Assembly: GCA_001797935.1 (NCBI GenBank)
Contig: MGQT01000035.1
Coordinates: 1-29,200, forward strand
Source of the DNA: Deltaproteobacteria bacterium RBG_16_54_18
Lineage (GTDB): Bacteria; Desulfobacterota; B13-G15; RBG-16-54-18
Direction: 5' to 3'
Length of the DNA: 29,200 nucleotides
Shown: piece by piece, positions 14,334 to 23,044 of the stretch
How positions within the stretch are numbered: position 1 is the first letter of the stretch
Layout: the number at the start of each line of letters is the position of its first letter
Notes under the pieces: model-generated
The model's database searches: none
The model's input: only the letters and a program-made list of their open reading frames with translations
Told to the model about the DNA's origin: nothing
Position numbers and translations under genes: made by a program

Positions 14334-14452
14334 CCGCAGATTTTACCATTCCTTCTTCCTTCCTTGATCTTAAGCAGGTTTCTGAGGTGATTCGTCGAAA
14401 AATAACTCATATCTTTTTTTAACAGCGGTGGTATAATTAAATGGATTGTGGC

Positions 14453-14481
14453 GGGGGCCTGTAAAAAACGGGCTCCCTTTT
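14453..14481 (+). terminator. Intrinsic terminator after the nucleotidyltransferase gene
   Basis: GGGGGCCTGT (14453-14462) pairs with ACGGGCTCCC (14468-14477) with two wobbles, loop of five A, then TTTT. It resembles the terminator at 13585 in its GGGGGCCT arm. Confidence 0.75.
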
Positions 14482-14484
14482 CGT

Positions 14485-14512
14485 TTGACTTCTGGGCCAA
14501 TTTTGATATAGT
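14485..14512 (+). promoter_or_regulatory. Sigma-70 promoter of the apgM-pyrG-kds-lpt operon
   Basis: TTGACT (14485-14490), a 16-nt spacer and TATAGT (14507-14512). It sits between a terminator and apgM, giving a short leader of about 33 nt. The -35 context TCGTTTGACT resembles the promoters at 7256 and 10578. Confidence 0.65.
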
Positions 14513-14551
14513 TAATTTTTGGGTATAAAAGTTGCATAAAAGCACGCGCTG

Positions 14552-15757
14552 ATGAAATACCTCATCCTCATCGGGGACGGGATGGCCGATCGTCCAATAG
14601 CAAAGCTGGGTGGTAAGACCCCCCTGATGGTCGCCCGCACCCCGAACATGGATGCTCTGGCGCAGCAAGGGGAGATCGGGCTGGCCCACACCATACCCCC
14701 GGGCATGCCCAAGGGGAGCGAGATCGCCAACCTTTCCATCTTCGGCTACGACCCCCGCCGATACTACACCGGCCGCGGCCCTTTGGAGGCCGCGAGCATC
14801 GGAGTGAAACTCAGTCCTGATGATTGTGCCTTTCGCCTGAACCTGGTGAATTTGGAGGCCGTCGGCGGGTCGGTGATCATGGGGGACTACAGTGCCGGCC
14901 ATATCACCACCGAAGAGGCGAGAGAGCTGATCAAGGGTCTGGACAAGGCATTCGGCAACGTGGCCTTTCATTTCTATCCGGGCGTGAGTTACCGTCATCT
15001 CCTCGTCTGGAAGGGAAAGGGAGACAAGATCAAGACCACCCCGCCGCACGACATTACGGAGCAGGCAATCGGGGCATACCTCCCCACGGGGGATGGCGCC
15101 CAGGAGCTCATCCAACTCATGACCGACACGCAGACCTTCTTGCACGCGCACCCCATAAACCAACGGAGGCGTCAGGCAGGTAACCGCGAGGCCAACGCCA
15201 CTTGGCCCTGGGGCCAGGGCAGGGCACCGCAAATGCCGACCCTGACCGAACGGTTTGGTTTGAAGGGGAGCGTCATCTCCGCCGTTGACCTGATCAAGGG
15301 GATCGGCATCTACGCCGGCCTTAAGGTGATTACCGTGCCGGGTGCCACCGGCTATTTGGACACCAATTATCAAGGCAAGGCCGAATACGCGTTACGGGCC
15401 TTGGAGCGGGACGACTTCATCTATCTGCACGTGGAGGCGCCGGACGAGGCGTCCCACAACGGGGACCTCGAGGCCAAGATCGCGGCCATCGAGTCCTTTG
15501 ACGAACTGGTCGTGGGGACCATCGTCCAGGGGATGGCGCAACGAGGCGCTTACCGGATTATGATCCTGCCCGACCATCCTACTCCCATTGAAATTAAGAC
15601 CCACGCCGAAGACCCGGTCCCCTTTGTGCTCTATGATTCTGCGGATAAACGCGCGTCAGGGGCAGGGGGATTTGACGAAGCAGCGGCTGCCAAGAGCGGG
15701 GTTGTCGTGGCCGAGGGGCATCGCCTGATAGAACGATTAATCGGAGGGCAGGTGTGA
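14552..15757 (+). CDS. apgM: Cofactor-independent phosphoglycerate mutase, archaeal type
   Basis: A 401-residue alkaline-phosphatase-superfamily enzyme interconverting 3- and 2-phosphoglycerate in glycolysis/gluconeogenesis without 2,3-bisphosphoglycerate. The metal-binding start is LILIGDGMADRP (D9), and the nucleophile Ser is in PKGSEIANLSIFGYDP, probably S56. Later metal ligands lie in LHVEAPDEASHNGDLEAK and MILPDHPTPIEI. Length and order match the ApgM family found in archaea and many deltaproteobacteria rather than the roughly 510-residue GpmI. It is the first gene of the long operon and overlaps pyrG by the 4-nt GTGA. The ribosome binding site is weak. Confidence 0.92.
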   Translation: MKYLILIGDGMADRPIAKLGGKTPLMVARTPNMDALAQQGEIGLAHTIPPGMPKGSEIANLSIFGYDPRRYYTGRGPLEAASIGVKLSPDDCAFRLNLVNLEAVGGSVIMGDYSAGHITTEEARELIKGLDKAFGNVAFHFYPGVSYRHLLVWKGKGDKIKTTPPHDITEQAIGAYLPTGDGAQELIQLMTDTQTFLHAHPINQRRRQAGNREANATWPWGQGRAPQMPTLTERFGLKGSVISAVDLIKGIGIYAGLKVITVPGATGYLDTNYQGKAEYALRALERDDFIYLHVEAPDEASHNGDLEAKIAAIESFDELVVGTIVQGMAQRGAYRIMILPDHPTPIEIKTHAEDPVPFVLYDSADKRASGAGGFDEAAAAKSGVVVAEGHRLIERLIGGQV

Positions 15758-17388
15758 GGACTAAGTTTATCTTCATCACCGGGGGCGTGCTCTCCTCCCT
15801 GGGCAAGGGGCTGGCCGCATCCTCTATCGGGGCCCTGATGGAGAGCCGGGGGCTGACCATCTCCATGCTCAAGCTTGATCCCTATATCAACGTCGACCCC
15901 GGTACCATGAACCCTTTCCAGCACGGGGAGGTCTTTGTCACCGACGACGGCGCCGAGACCGATCTGGACCTGGGACACTACGAGCGTTTCACGCACGCCA
16001 AACTCAGCCGGAAAAACAACTGCACCACGGGGCGGATCTACGATACCGTCATCAACAAGGAGCGGCGAGGGGATTATTTGGGGGGGACGGTGCAGGTGAT
16101 CCCCCACATTACCGATGAGATCAAACGCACCATCTTGGATGTGGCCGACAGCTGCGACCTGGTCATCACCGAGGTCGGGGGTACGGTCGGGGATATCGAG
16201 AGCCTGCCGTTTTTGGAGGCGGTGCGCCAGCTCAAGGGTGATCTCGGCAGGGAGAACGTCTGCTACATACACCTCACCCTGGTCCCGTACATTAAGACCG
16301 CGGGAGAGGTAAAGACCAAGCCGACGCAGCACAGCGTCAAGGAGTTGCGCGAGATCGGCATCCAGCCCGACATCCTCCTGTGCCGTACCGACCGCTTTCT
16401 CTCGCCGGAGATCAAGGGGAAGATCGCCCTGTTCTGTAACGTGGAGCCCGGCGCCGTCTTCACCGCAAAGGACGTGGAGACGATCTACGAAGTGCCGCTG
16501 GTGTTCCATCAAGAAGGTCTCGATGAAAAGATCGTGGAGATACTCAACATGTGGACCAAGGCCCCGGATTTAAGCGTGTGGGAAGAGATCCTGCGAAAAA
16601 GCAAGAATCCCCAGGGGGAGGTGAACATCGCCGTGGTGGGGAAGTATGTCCATCTGCGCGACTCATACAAGAGCTTAAACGAGGCCCTGACCCACGGGGG
16701 GCTGGCCAATGAGTGTCAGGTGAACGTGCACTATGTCGATTCCGAGGAGATCGAGCGCAACGGCGGGATGGACGGCATTATCCAGGCCGACGGCATCCTC
16801 ATCCCCGGCGGGTTCGGACAGCGGGGGGTCGAAGGGAAGATCCAGGCCATCCGCTATGCCCGGGAACACGGCATCCCCTTTTTCGGGATCTGCCTGGGGA
16901 TGCAGTTGGCAGTAGCGGAATACGCCCGCAATGTGGCCGGCCTTGAGCAAGCACACAGCGCGGAGTTCGATCCCGATACACCGCATCCGGTCATCTACCT
17001 CATGAAGGAATGGGTGAATTATCAGACGCAGGCAATCGAGCATCGCGACGAGGAGAGTGCCAAGGGGGGGACCATGCGGCTCGGCGCCTATCCCTGCCAC
17101 CTGGAGCGGGGGAGCTTCGCCTTTGCCGCCTATAAACAAAAGGTGATCTCCGAGCGGCACCGCCATCGGTACGAATTCAACAATCACTATCGCGAGCCGC
17201 TTCTGGCCAAGGGGCTGCGTATCAGCGGCGTTTCCCCGGACAATGAGTTGGTGGAGATCATCGAGATCCCCGATCACCCCTGGTTTTTGGGGTGTCAGTT
17301 TCACCCCGAGTTCCAATCGCGGCCCTGGGACCCCCATCCACTGTTCCGCGAGTTTATCAGGGCCTCGCGGGAGGCGAAACGGAGATGA
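15754..17388 (+). CDS. pyrG: CTP synthase
   Basis: A 544-residue enzyme, normal length, making CTP from UTP, ATP and glutamine in the cytoplasm. The N-terminal synthetase domain begins KFIFITGGVLSSLGKGLAAS with its P-loop. The C-terminal class I glutaminase carries the triad C380 (GICLGMQ), H517 and E519 (CQFHPEF). The GTG start at 15754 overlaps the apgM stop by 4 nt, and the stop overlaps kdsA by 4 nt. Its position before the Kdo genes is meaningful, because CTP is needed to activate Kdo as CMP-Kdo. Confidence 0.98.
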   Translation: MRTKFIFITGGVLSSLGKGLAASSIGALMESRGLTISMLKLDPYINVDPGTMNPFQHGEVFVTDDGAETDLDLGHYERFTHAKLSRKNNCTTGRIYDTVINKERRGDYLGGTVQVIPHITDEIKRTILDVADSCDLVITEVGGTVGDIESLPFLEAVRQLKGDLGRENVCYIHLTLVPYIKTAGEVKTKPTQHSVKELREIGIQPDILLCRTDRFLSPEIKGKIALFCNVEPGAVFTAKDVETIYEVPLVFHQEGLDEKIVEILNMWTKAPDLSVWEEILRKSKNPQGEVNIAVVGKYVHLRDSYKSLNEALTHGGLANECQVNVHYVDSEEIERNGGMDGIIQADGILIPGGFGQRGVEGKIQAIRYAREHGIPFFGICLGMQLAVAEYARNVAGLEQAHSAEFDPDTPHPVIYLMKEWVNYQTQAIEHRDEESAKGGTMRLGAYPCHLERGSFAFAAYKQKVISERHRHRYEFNNHYREPLLAKGLRISGVSPDNELVEIIEIPDHPWFLGCQFHPEFQSRPWDPHPLFREFIRASREAKRR

Positions 17389-18224
17389 CGGCGACCAAGA
17401 CGATTACCATCGGCAACGTAACGATAGGCGGGGCCAACGCCCCCGTGGTCTTGATTGCCGGTCCCTGCGTGATCGAGGGGGAGGAATTTACCCTTGCGGT
17501 CGCCCACCGCCTCAAGGAGATCGCCCAGGCAATCCCTATTCCTCTTATCTTTAAGTCCTCGTATGACAAGGCAAACCGCACCTCCATCTCCTCGGCGCGC
17601 GGGCCGGGGCTGCGCGAGGGGTTAAGGATATTGCAGCTCGTTAAAGACGCGGTCGGCATACCCGTGCTCTCCGATGTCCACGCAGTCGCCGAGGTGGCGC
17701 CTGCGGCAGAGGTCTTGGATGTGATTCAGATCCCTGCCTTTCTCAGCCGCCAGACCGACCTGTTGGTGGCGGCAGGCCAGACGGGGAGGCCGATCAACGT
17801 TAAAAAAGGGCAGTTTCTGGCGCCCTGGGATATGGCCCACGTCGTAGAGAAGATCACCTCTACGGGCAACGGGCAGATCATCCTCACCGAGCGGGGGTCT
17901 TCGTTCGGCTACAACAATCTGGTCAGCGACATCAAGGCGCTGCCTTTGATGCGGCAGATGGGGTATCCGGTGGTGTACGATGCCACCCACAGCGTCCAGC
18001 TCCCCGGGGCGGCAGGCAAGGCCTCGGGGGGAAACCGGGAGTTTATCCCCCATCTGGCCCGGGCAGCAGTCGGCGCCGGGGTGGACGGCGTCTTTTTGGA
18101 GGTCCATCCGGACCCCGACCAGGCCCTGAGCGACGGGGCCAATTCCCTGCCGCTTGACGACCTCGCTCTGTTGCTGTTGCAGCTGACGGTGATCGATCGG
18201 ATTGTCAAGGAGGAGGGGGAATGA
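17385..18224 (+). CDS. kdsA: 3-deoxy-D-manno-octulosonate 8-phosphate synthase
   Basis: A 279-residue aldol-type synthase that condenses arabinose-5-phosphate with phosphoenolpyruvate to Kdo-8-phosphate, the first committed step toward Kdo for LPS. Family blocks are KSSYDKANRTS, IQIPAFLSRQTDL, INVKKGQF and FLEVHPDPD. C28 in AGPCVIEGEE occupies the position of the metal-binding Cys of the Aquifex-type, metal-dependent KdsA; the E. coli enzyme has Asn there. Start 17385 (ATGA overlap with the pyrG stop, GGAG just upstream) is preferred over in-frame upstream codons that lie inside pyrG. Confidence 0.97.
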   Translation: MTATKTITIGNVTIGGANAPVVLIAGPCVIEGEEFTLAVAHRLKEIAQAIPIPLIFKSSYDKANRTSISSARGPGLREGLRILQLVKDAVGIPVLSDVHAVAEVAPAAEVLDVIQIPAFLSRQTDLLVAAGQTGRPINVKKGQFLAPWDMAHVVEKITSTGNGQIILTERGSSFGYNNLVSDIKALPLMRQMGYPVVYDATHSVQLPGAAGKASGGNREFIPHLARAAVGAGVDGVFLEVHPDPDQALSDGANSLPLDDLALLLLQLTVIDRIVKEEGE

Positions 18225-19186
18225 TCGTCGAACGGGCCAAGCAAGTCTTGCGGATTGAAGCAGCGGCCGTCGAGCGGCTCGCGGAGCGGATCAACGATTC
18301 GTTCGTGCGGGCGGTGGAGCTGATCCTCGCCTGTCAGGGGAAGGTGGTAGTGACCGGGGTGGGAAAATCGGGGCTCATCGGGCAGAAGATCGCCGCCACG
18401 ATGGCGAGCACCGGTACCCCGGCCTTTTTCCTGCACCCCACCGAGGGGAGCCACGGGGACCTCGGGATGCTGGAAAAAAGGGACATCATCGTGGCCCTTT
18501 CCAACAGCGGTGAGACCGATGAGCTCTCACAGATACTCCCCCTCATTAAACGACATGGGAATAAACTGATCGTCTTGACCGGAGGGCTCACCTCGACCCT
18601 GGCGCGGGCAGGCGACGTGGTCTTGGATGTGAGCGTGCAGGAGGAGGCCTGTCCACTCGGATTGGCCCCGACCGCCAGCACGACCGCGGCACTCGCCATG
18701 GGGGATGCACTGGCAGTGGCCCTCTTGGAGCAGCGGGGTTTTAAAAAGGAAGACTTCGCCATCCTGCACCCGGCGGGGAAGCTCGGTAAACGTCTCCTGC
18801 TCAAGGTGCGCGACCTGATGCACACAGGGGAGGGATTTCCCAAGGTCTATGAGGACGCCTTGATGAAGGAAGCGGTGGTGGAGATTACCTCAAAGCGGCT
18901 CGGGGTGACGGCGGTGGTTAACGCGCACGAAGAATTGGTGGGGGTGATTACCGACGGCGATTTGCGCCGGGCCCTGGAACGGTTCCCCGATCTTTTGCGC
19001 CGGCAGGCGGCGGAGGCCATGACCCGCAACCCCAAGGGGATCGAGGCCGATGCCCTTGCCGTGCAGGCGGTCCAGCAGATGGAAGAGCACGCCATTACCG
19101 CGTTGATTGTCTTGGATAAGGCAGGAGAGAAAATTCCGCGGGGGATCATCCACCTCCATGATCTCCTCAAGGCCGGGGTGGTCTGA
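18221..19186 (+). CDS. kdsD: Arabinose-5-phosphate isomerase
   Basis: A 321-residue KpsF/GutQ-family isomerase converting ribulose-5-phosphate to arabinose-5-phosphate, the KdsA substrate. The SIS sugar-phosphate domain occupies about residues 30-165 (GVGKSGLIGQKIAATMASTG and VALSNSGETDEL), and two CBS domains fill the C-terminal 120 residues (DLMHTGEGFP, then GVITDGDLRRALE and AMTRNPKGIEADAL). The start overlaps the kdsA stop by ATGA, so translation is coupled. The CBS pair may sense a nucleotide-sugar such as CMP-Kdo, which is inference. Confidence 0.95.
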   Translation: MIVERAKQVLRIEAAAVERLAERINDSFVRAVELILACQGKVVVTGVGKSGLIGQKIAATMASTGTPAFFLHPTEGSHGDLGMLEKRDIIVALSNSGETDELSQILPLIKRHGNKLIVLTGGLTSTLARAGDVVLDVSVQEEACPLGLAPTASTTAALAMGDALAVALLEQRGFKKEDFAILHPAGKLGKRLLLKVRDLMHTGEGFPKVYEDALMKEAVVEITSKRLGVTAVVNAHEELVGVITDGDLRRALERFPDLLRRQAAEAMTRNPKGIEADALAVQAVQQMEEHAITALIVLDKAGEKIPRGIIHLHDLLKAGVV

Positions 19187-19187
19187 G

Positions 19188-19724
19188 ATGACCAAGGCGA
19201 TTCCCGAAAAGCTGCGTGCCAAGGCGGCGCAGGTGAGATTGCTCGTTCTCGATGTGGACGGCGTGATGACCGACGGGCGGATCATCATGGATCATGAGGG
19301 GAGGGAGCTCAAGGCGTTTGATGTCCGGGACGGACACGGGATCAAACTCCTCCGGGAGGCAGGGATCGCGGTGGCCGTGCTGACGGGGAGGAACTCTCCG
19401 GTGGTGCAAAAGAGGGCCGATGACCTCGGAATCACCTGGGTACGCCAGGGTGTTTTTGATAAGGTAGCAGCCTTTGAAGAAATCGCCCGGGAGATCGGGA
19501 TTACGGATAAGGAGACCTGCTTTGTCGGCGATGACCTGATTGATATCTCCCTCTTGCAACGGGTGGGGGTCCCCGTCGTCGTGGCCGACGCCGTTGAGCA
19601 AGCCAAGCGCGTGGCCCTCTATGTCACTGCTGCCCCCGGTGGCAGAGGCGCGGTGCGTGAAGTGTGTGATCTTCTCCTGGAGGCCGGGGGGCAGTGGGAA
19701 AAAATCATGGGGAGATACGCATGA
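19188..19724 (+). CDS. kdsC: Kdo-8-phosphate phosphatase
   Basis: A 178-residue HAD-superfamily C0 phosphatase removing phosphate from Kdo-8-phosphate to release Kdo. The nucleophile motif is LLVLDVDGVMTDG, motif II is VLTGRNS, and motif III with the metal acid is CFVGDDLIDISLL. The lack of a cap domain agrees with the tetrameric KdsC family. Start 19188 begins one base after the kdsD stop, and the stop overlaps lptC by ATGA. The C-terminal APGGRGAVREVCDLLL segment is the conserved KdsC tail. Confidence 0.96.
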   Translation: MTKAIPEKLRAKAAQVRLLVLDVDGVMTDGRIIMDHEGRELKAFDVRDGHGIKLLREAGIAVAVLTGRNSPVVQKRADDLGITWVRQGVFDKVAAFEEIAREIGITDKETCFVGDDLIDISLLQRVGVPVVVADAVEQAKRVALYVTAAPGGRGAVREVCDLLLEAGGQWEKIMGRYA

Positions 19725-20281
19725 AAAAATCAAAATTGATTATCCTGTGCTGTATGGGGGCGATCCTCGTAGCGGTGGGGGGCTATCTCCTCTTCGGAGG
19801 GCACGGCGACGAAGAAGATGAGGCTATCATCGCCGCGGTGCAAAAAAAGGCGGACGAGAACCCCGACGTCACACTGGAAAATATCCACTATGTAGAAACC
19901 AAAGGGAAAAAGAAAGAGTGGGAATTGCGCGCTAAGTCCGGCCAACACTTTCTCCAGGATGATTACACGACGTTGAACGATATCAGCGTTACCTTCTATG
20001 CCGAGGGGGGCCGAACCGTTACCTTGACGGGTGGTAAAGGCTCTATGAAGGGGAGGAAAGAGATCGAGGTTTCGGATCATGTGGTCATTACCTCGAGCGA
20101 TGGGTACCGGGTTGTCACCAGCTCCCTGCACTACGATGCTCAGCGCAAACAGATTTTTAACCAGGATCCCGTCCTGCTTGAAGGCAAGGGGGTGCGGATA
20201 AAAGGGATCGGGGTTGTCGTTGATTTGCAGACAAAAAAATTATCGATATTGAGAAAGGTGGAGACGGTGATCGAAGGATGA
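19721..20281 (+). CDS. lptC: LPS export protein LptC
   Basis: A 186-residue inner-membrane-anchored protein. One N-terminal membrane helix (LIILCCMGAILVAVGGYLLF) is followed by a periplasmic beta-jellyroll of the LptC/OstA type (EWELRAKSGQHFLQDDYTTL, VTLTGGKGSMKG, VVITSSDGYRV). LptC links the LptBFG transporter to LptA and passes LPS across the periplasm. Start 19721 is set by GGGGAGA eight bases upstream and the ATGA overlap with kdsC; the upstream in-frame ATG at 19706 lies inside kdsC and is less likely. lptF and lptG are not in this window. Confidence 0.93.
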   Translation: MKKSKLIILCCMGAILVAVGGYLLFGGHGDEEDEAIIAAVQKKADENPDVTLENIHYVETKGKKKEWELRAKSGQHFLQDDYTTLNDISVTFYAEGGRTVTLTGGKGSMKGRKEIEVSDHVVITSSDGYRVVTSSLHYDAQRKQIFNQDPVLLEGKGVRIKGIGVVVDLQTKKLSILRKVETVIEG

Positions 20282-20796
20282 AACGGCTCGCGTATATCAT
20301 TGCTGTCATTGCGCTTTGGCTATCGGCCCACGCCGTCTCGGCGCAGACACCGGGAATTTTTCAAGGGGGGGGGATGGTTAAGGGTCAGCGAGGACCTGTC
20401 AACATTACCTCCCAGCGGTTGGAGGCCGAATACGATAAAAAGCGTATTACCTTTATTGGTGATGTTGTCGCACGACAACAAGAATTCACGCTCTACGCCG
20501 ATCGTCTCGTGCTCTTTATCAACGATGAGGGGAAGGATATCGAGAAGATAGTGGCGATGGGGAAGGTACGTATGGTGCAGGGCGGTAAGACGGCTGTCTG
20601 CCGCGAGGCCACCTATTACCACCGCGAAGGCAAAGTCGTCTTGCGGGGAGAGCCGGTGGTAAAAGAGGGGGATAGCTCGGTGAAGGGCGCGCGCATCACC
20701 CACTCCGCCGACGAGCAGAAGGGTGTCGCGGAAGGAGATACACAAAAGGGCGGGAGGGTGACCATTACCATCATCCCGGACAAGGTGAAGAAATGA
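20278..20796 (+). CDS. lptA: LPS transport periplasmic protein LptA
   Basis: A 172-residue exported OstA-family protein. A signal peptide (MKRLAYIIAVIALWLSAHAVSA, cut before Q23) precedes the jellyroll: VNITSQRLEAEYDKKRITFI, GDVVARQQEFTLYADRLVLF and KVRMVQGGKTAVCREATYY. LptA forms the periplasmic bridge carrying LPS from LptC to LptD. The start overlaps the lptC stop by ATGA and the end overlaps lptB the same way, so all three lpt genes are translationally coupled. Confidence 0.94.
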   Translation: MKRLAYIIAVIALWLSAHAVSAQTPGIFQGGGMVKGQRGPVNITSQRLEAEYDKKRITFIGDVVARQQEFTLYADRLVLFINDEGKDIEKIVAMGKVRMVQGGKTAVCREATYYHREGKVVLRGEPVVKEGDSSVKGARITHSADEQKGVAEGDTQKGGRVTITIIPDKVKK

Positions 20797-21599
20797 GATC
20801 GCAGAATACACAGACCCTCCAGACCATCGATCTCACCAAGGCATATGACGGGCGGGTGGTGGTAGATCGGATAAGCCTGAAGATACAGGCCGGAGAAGTG
20901 GTAGGGCTGCTCGGCCCCAATGGAGCGGGCAAGACGACCACCTTCTATATGATTGTCGGCTTGGTGAGGCCCGACCGCGGCAAGGTATTGCTCAATGGCG
21001 AGGATATCGGGGAGCTGCCGATGTACCAACGGGCGAGGAAAGGGATCACGTATCTCCCCCAAGAGCCCTCGGTCTTCAGAAAATTGACCGTCGCGGAAAA
21101 TATCGAGGCCATATTGGAGACCTTACCGCTTTCACGTGAAGATAAGGAACGCAGGTTGCAGAGTCTTTTAAATGAGCTCAATATCGCCCATCTTGCCAAG
21201 AACAAGGCATACTCGCTGTCGGGAGGGGAACGGCGCCGGCTGGAGATTACCCGGGCGCTTGTTTTATCCCCCTCGCTCATCCTCTTCGACGAGCCCTTTG
21301 CGGGGATTGACCCCCTGGCGGTCATCGACATTCAGAAAATTATCCGGCAGCTCAAGAAAAAAGGCATCGGCATAATCGTCACGGACCACAACGTGCGGGA
21401 GGCCCTGCATGTCTGTGATCGGGCATATATCGTGAGCGAGGGGCGGATATTGGAAATGGGGACTCCGAAGAAGATCGCGGCGAGCAAAAAGGCCCGTGAG
21501 ATCTATCTCGGAGAACACTTCCGTTTGGAACAGCGGGGGCGCGAAAAGGAACAACGGCGATCCACCAGGAGTAGATCCACCAGGAGTAGAGCGCGATAG
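20793..21599 (+). CDS. lptB: LPS export ABC transporter ATPase LptB
   Basis: A 268-residue ABC ATPase powering LPS extraction from the inner membrane. Walker A is GPNGAGKTT (41-49), the signature LSGGE is at 142-146, Walker B LILFDEP at 162-168, and the H-loop His at 199. The family ends near residue 245. Here a 23-residue, very basic tail (KEQRRSTRSRSTRSRAR at the end) is added. It is made partly by a perfect 15-bp tandem duplication, GATCCACCAGGAGTA, at 21559-21573 and 21574-21588. The tail is probably recent and its effect is unknown. Confidence 0.97.
   Translation: MRSQNTQTLQTIDLTKAYDGRVVVDRISLKIQAGEVVGLLGPNGAGKTTTFYMIVGLVRPDRGKVLLNGEDIGELPMYQRARKGITYLPQEPSVFRKLTVAENIEAILETLPLSREDKERRLQSLLNELNIAHLAKNKAYSLSGGERRRLEITRALVLSPSLILFDEPFAGIDPLAVIDIQKIIRQLKKKGIGIIVTDHNVREALHVCDRAYIVSEGRILEMGTPKKIAASKKAREIYLGEHFRLEQRGREKEQRRSTRSRSTRSRAR
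21559..21588. repeat. Perfect 15-bp tandem duplication in the 3' end of lptB
   Basis: GATCCACCAGGAGTA occurs twice head to tail and keeps the reading frame, duplicating the STRSR segment of the protein tail. The word AGGAGT could also act as a Shine-Dalgarno-like element 20-40 nt before rpoN. Confidence 0.9.
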
Positions 21600-21607
21600 G
21601 GAAACAG

Positions 21608-23032
21608 ATGGCCTTGGAGCTCAAACAAGATCTCAGATTGACCCAACAGCTCGTTATGACGCCCCAATTGCAACAGGCCATCAAGCTGTTGCAGCTGTCA
21701 CGCATGGAGCTGCAGGAGGTCATCGACCAGGAAATCAAGGAAAATCCCGTCCTCGAGGAGGACAGCGGTCAGGAGGAAGAGGAAGACAGCCAGGAAGAGA
21801 CAAAACAAGAGGAGGTTGCTGCCGAGGCTGAGGCCCGTGAAGAGGTGCGCGAGCCGGTCGAAGATCAAGACTGGGATGAATATATGGAGGGTTACAGTAT
21901 CAGCACCTATACCTCCCCGAGGGCAGACGGCGGGGAAACGCCGTGGGAAAACCTTATCACGCGCCAGGTCACGCTCACCGATTATCTCATGTGGCAACTC
22001 AGGATGAGCCCGCTTGCCCCCCCGGAGCAAGAGATCGGGGGCTTTATCATCGGCAACATCGACGAGAACGGTTATTTCCAGGGGTCGCTGGAGGAGGTCT
22101 GCGGGGAGCTCAAGTGCGACGCCCAGCGGGCAGAGGAGATGCTTCATCTTGTCCAATCTTTTGACCCGGCAGGGGTAGGGGCGCGTGATCTACAAGAATG
22201 CCTCCTCATTCAATTGCAGGGTCATCCCGTGCGGGACCCCTTGGCGGAAGGAATCGTCACCGGGTACCTGACCTACTGCAAAAAACGGGACTACCGCACA
22301 TTGGCGAAGAAATTAAAAGTTCCCCTGCAGCGGGTCTTGGAGGCCGTCGAGATCATCTCTCATTTAGATCCGAAGCCGGGCCGCCCTTTTAGCGATGAGG
22401 AGGTACGGGTCATTATTCCCGATGTCTTTGTGTATAAAACGGAAGGGGATTATACTATCGTGTTGAACGATGACGGCCTTCCCAAGTTGCGTATCAACAC
22501 CTATTATCGTGAGCTGGTCGCGTCAAACCATGACGCCGTTTCCCGCGGCTATCTGAAAGAAAAGATGAAAGCGGCGCTGTGGCTCATCAGGAGCATCCAA
22601 CAGCGACAGATGACCCTGTATAAAGTGACCAAGAGCATCGTCAAGTTTCAAAGGAATTTTTTTGATCAGGGGATCGATCATCTCAAGCCTTTGATCTTGC
22701 GGGAGGTCGCCGACGATATTGAGATGCACGAGTCTACGGTCAGCCGGGTGACGACGAATAAATATGCCCATACGCCGCAGGGTATTTATGAATTAAAGTT
22801 TTTCTTCAGCGGCAAGGTAGGGGGGTACGGCGAAGAGGTCGCGGTGAAACGGGTACAAAATTTGATTCGGCAGGTTATTGCTGAGGAGGATCTCCGCAAC
22901 CCCTACAGCGATGATAAGTTATGCCGGTTGCTCAAGGAACGGCACCAAATTACCATAGCCCGCCGCACCGTGGCCAAGTATCGGGAGATGATGAAGATCC
23001 TCTCCTCCAATGAAAGAAAAAAAATCATGTAA
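21608..23032 (+). CDS. rpoN: RNA polymerase sigma-54 factor
   Basis: A 474-residue sigma-54. Region I is the Gln/Leu-rich activator-interacting segment LRLTQQLVMTPQLQQAIKLL (residues 10-29). It is followed by a very acidic region II (about residues 44-90), the core-binding domain, the HTH (EVADDIEMHESTVSRVTTNK), and the RpoN box ARRTVAKYRE (451-460), which reads the -24 element. All parts are complete. The start lies 8 bases after lptB. It directs activator-dependent transcription. Its location between lpt and PTS genes is the usual proteobacterial order. Confidence 0.98.
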   Translation: MALELKQDLRLTQQLVMTPQLQQAIKLLQLSRMELQEVIDQEIKENPVLEEDSGQEEEEDSQEETKQEEVAAEAEAREEVREPVEDQDWDEYMEGYSISTYTSPRADGGETPWENLITRQVTLTDYLMWQLRMSPLAPPEQEIGGFIIGNIDENGYFQGSLEEVCGELKCDAQRAEEMLHLVQSFDPAGVGARDLQECLLIQLQGHPVRDPLAEGIVTGYLTYCKKRDYRTLAKKLKVPLQRVLEAVEIISHLDPKPGRPFSDEEVRVIIPDVFVYKTEGDYTIVLNDDGLPKLRINTYYRELVASNHDAVSRGYLKEKMKAALWLIRSIQQRQMTLYKVTKSIVKFQRNFFDQGIDHLKPLILREVADDIEMHESTVSRVTTNKYAHTPQGIYELKFFFSGKVGGYGEEVAVKRVQNLIRQVIAEEDLRNPYSDDKLCRLLKERHQITIARRTVAKYREMMKILSSNERKKIM

Positions 23033-23044
23033 CGGTACGGTGCA

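Noticed and set aside
14096..15373. 425-codon minus-strand frame
   Set aside because: It crosses the nucleotidyltransferase gene, a terminator, a promoter and apgM, all well supported on the + strand.
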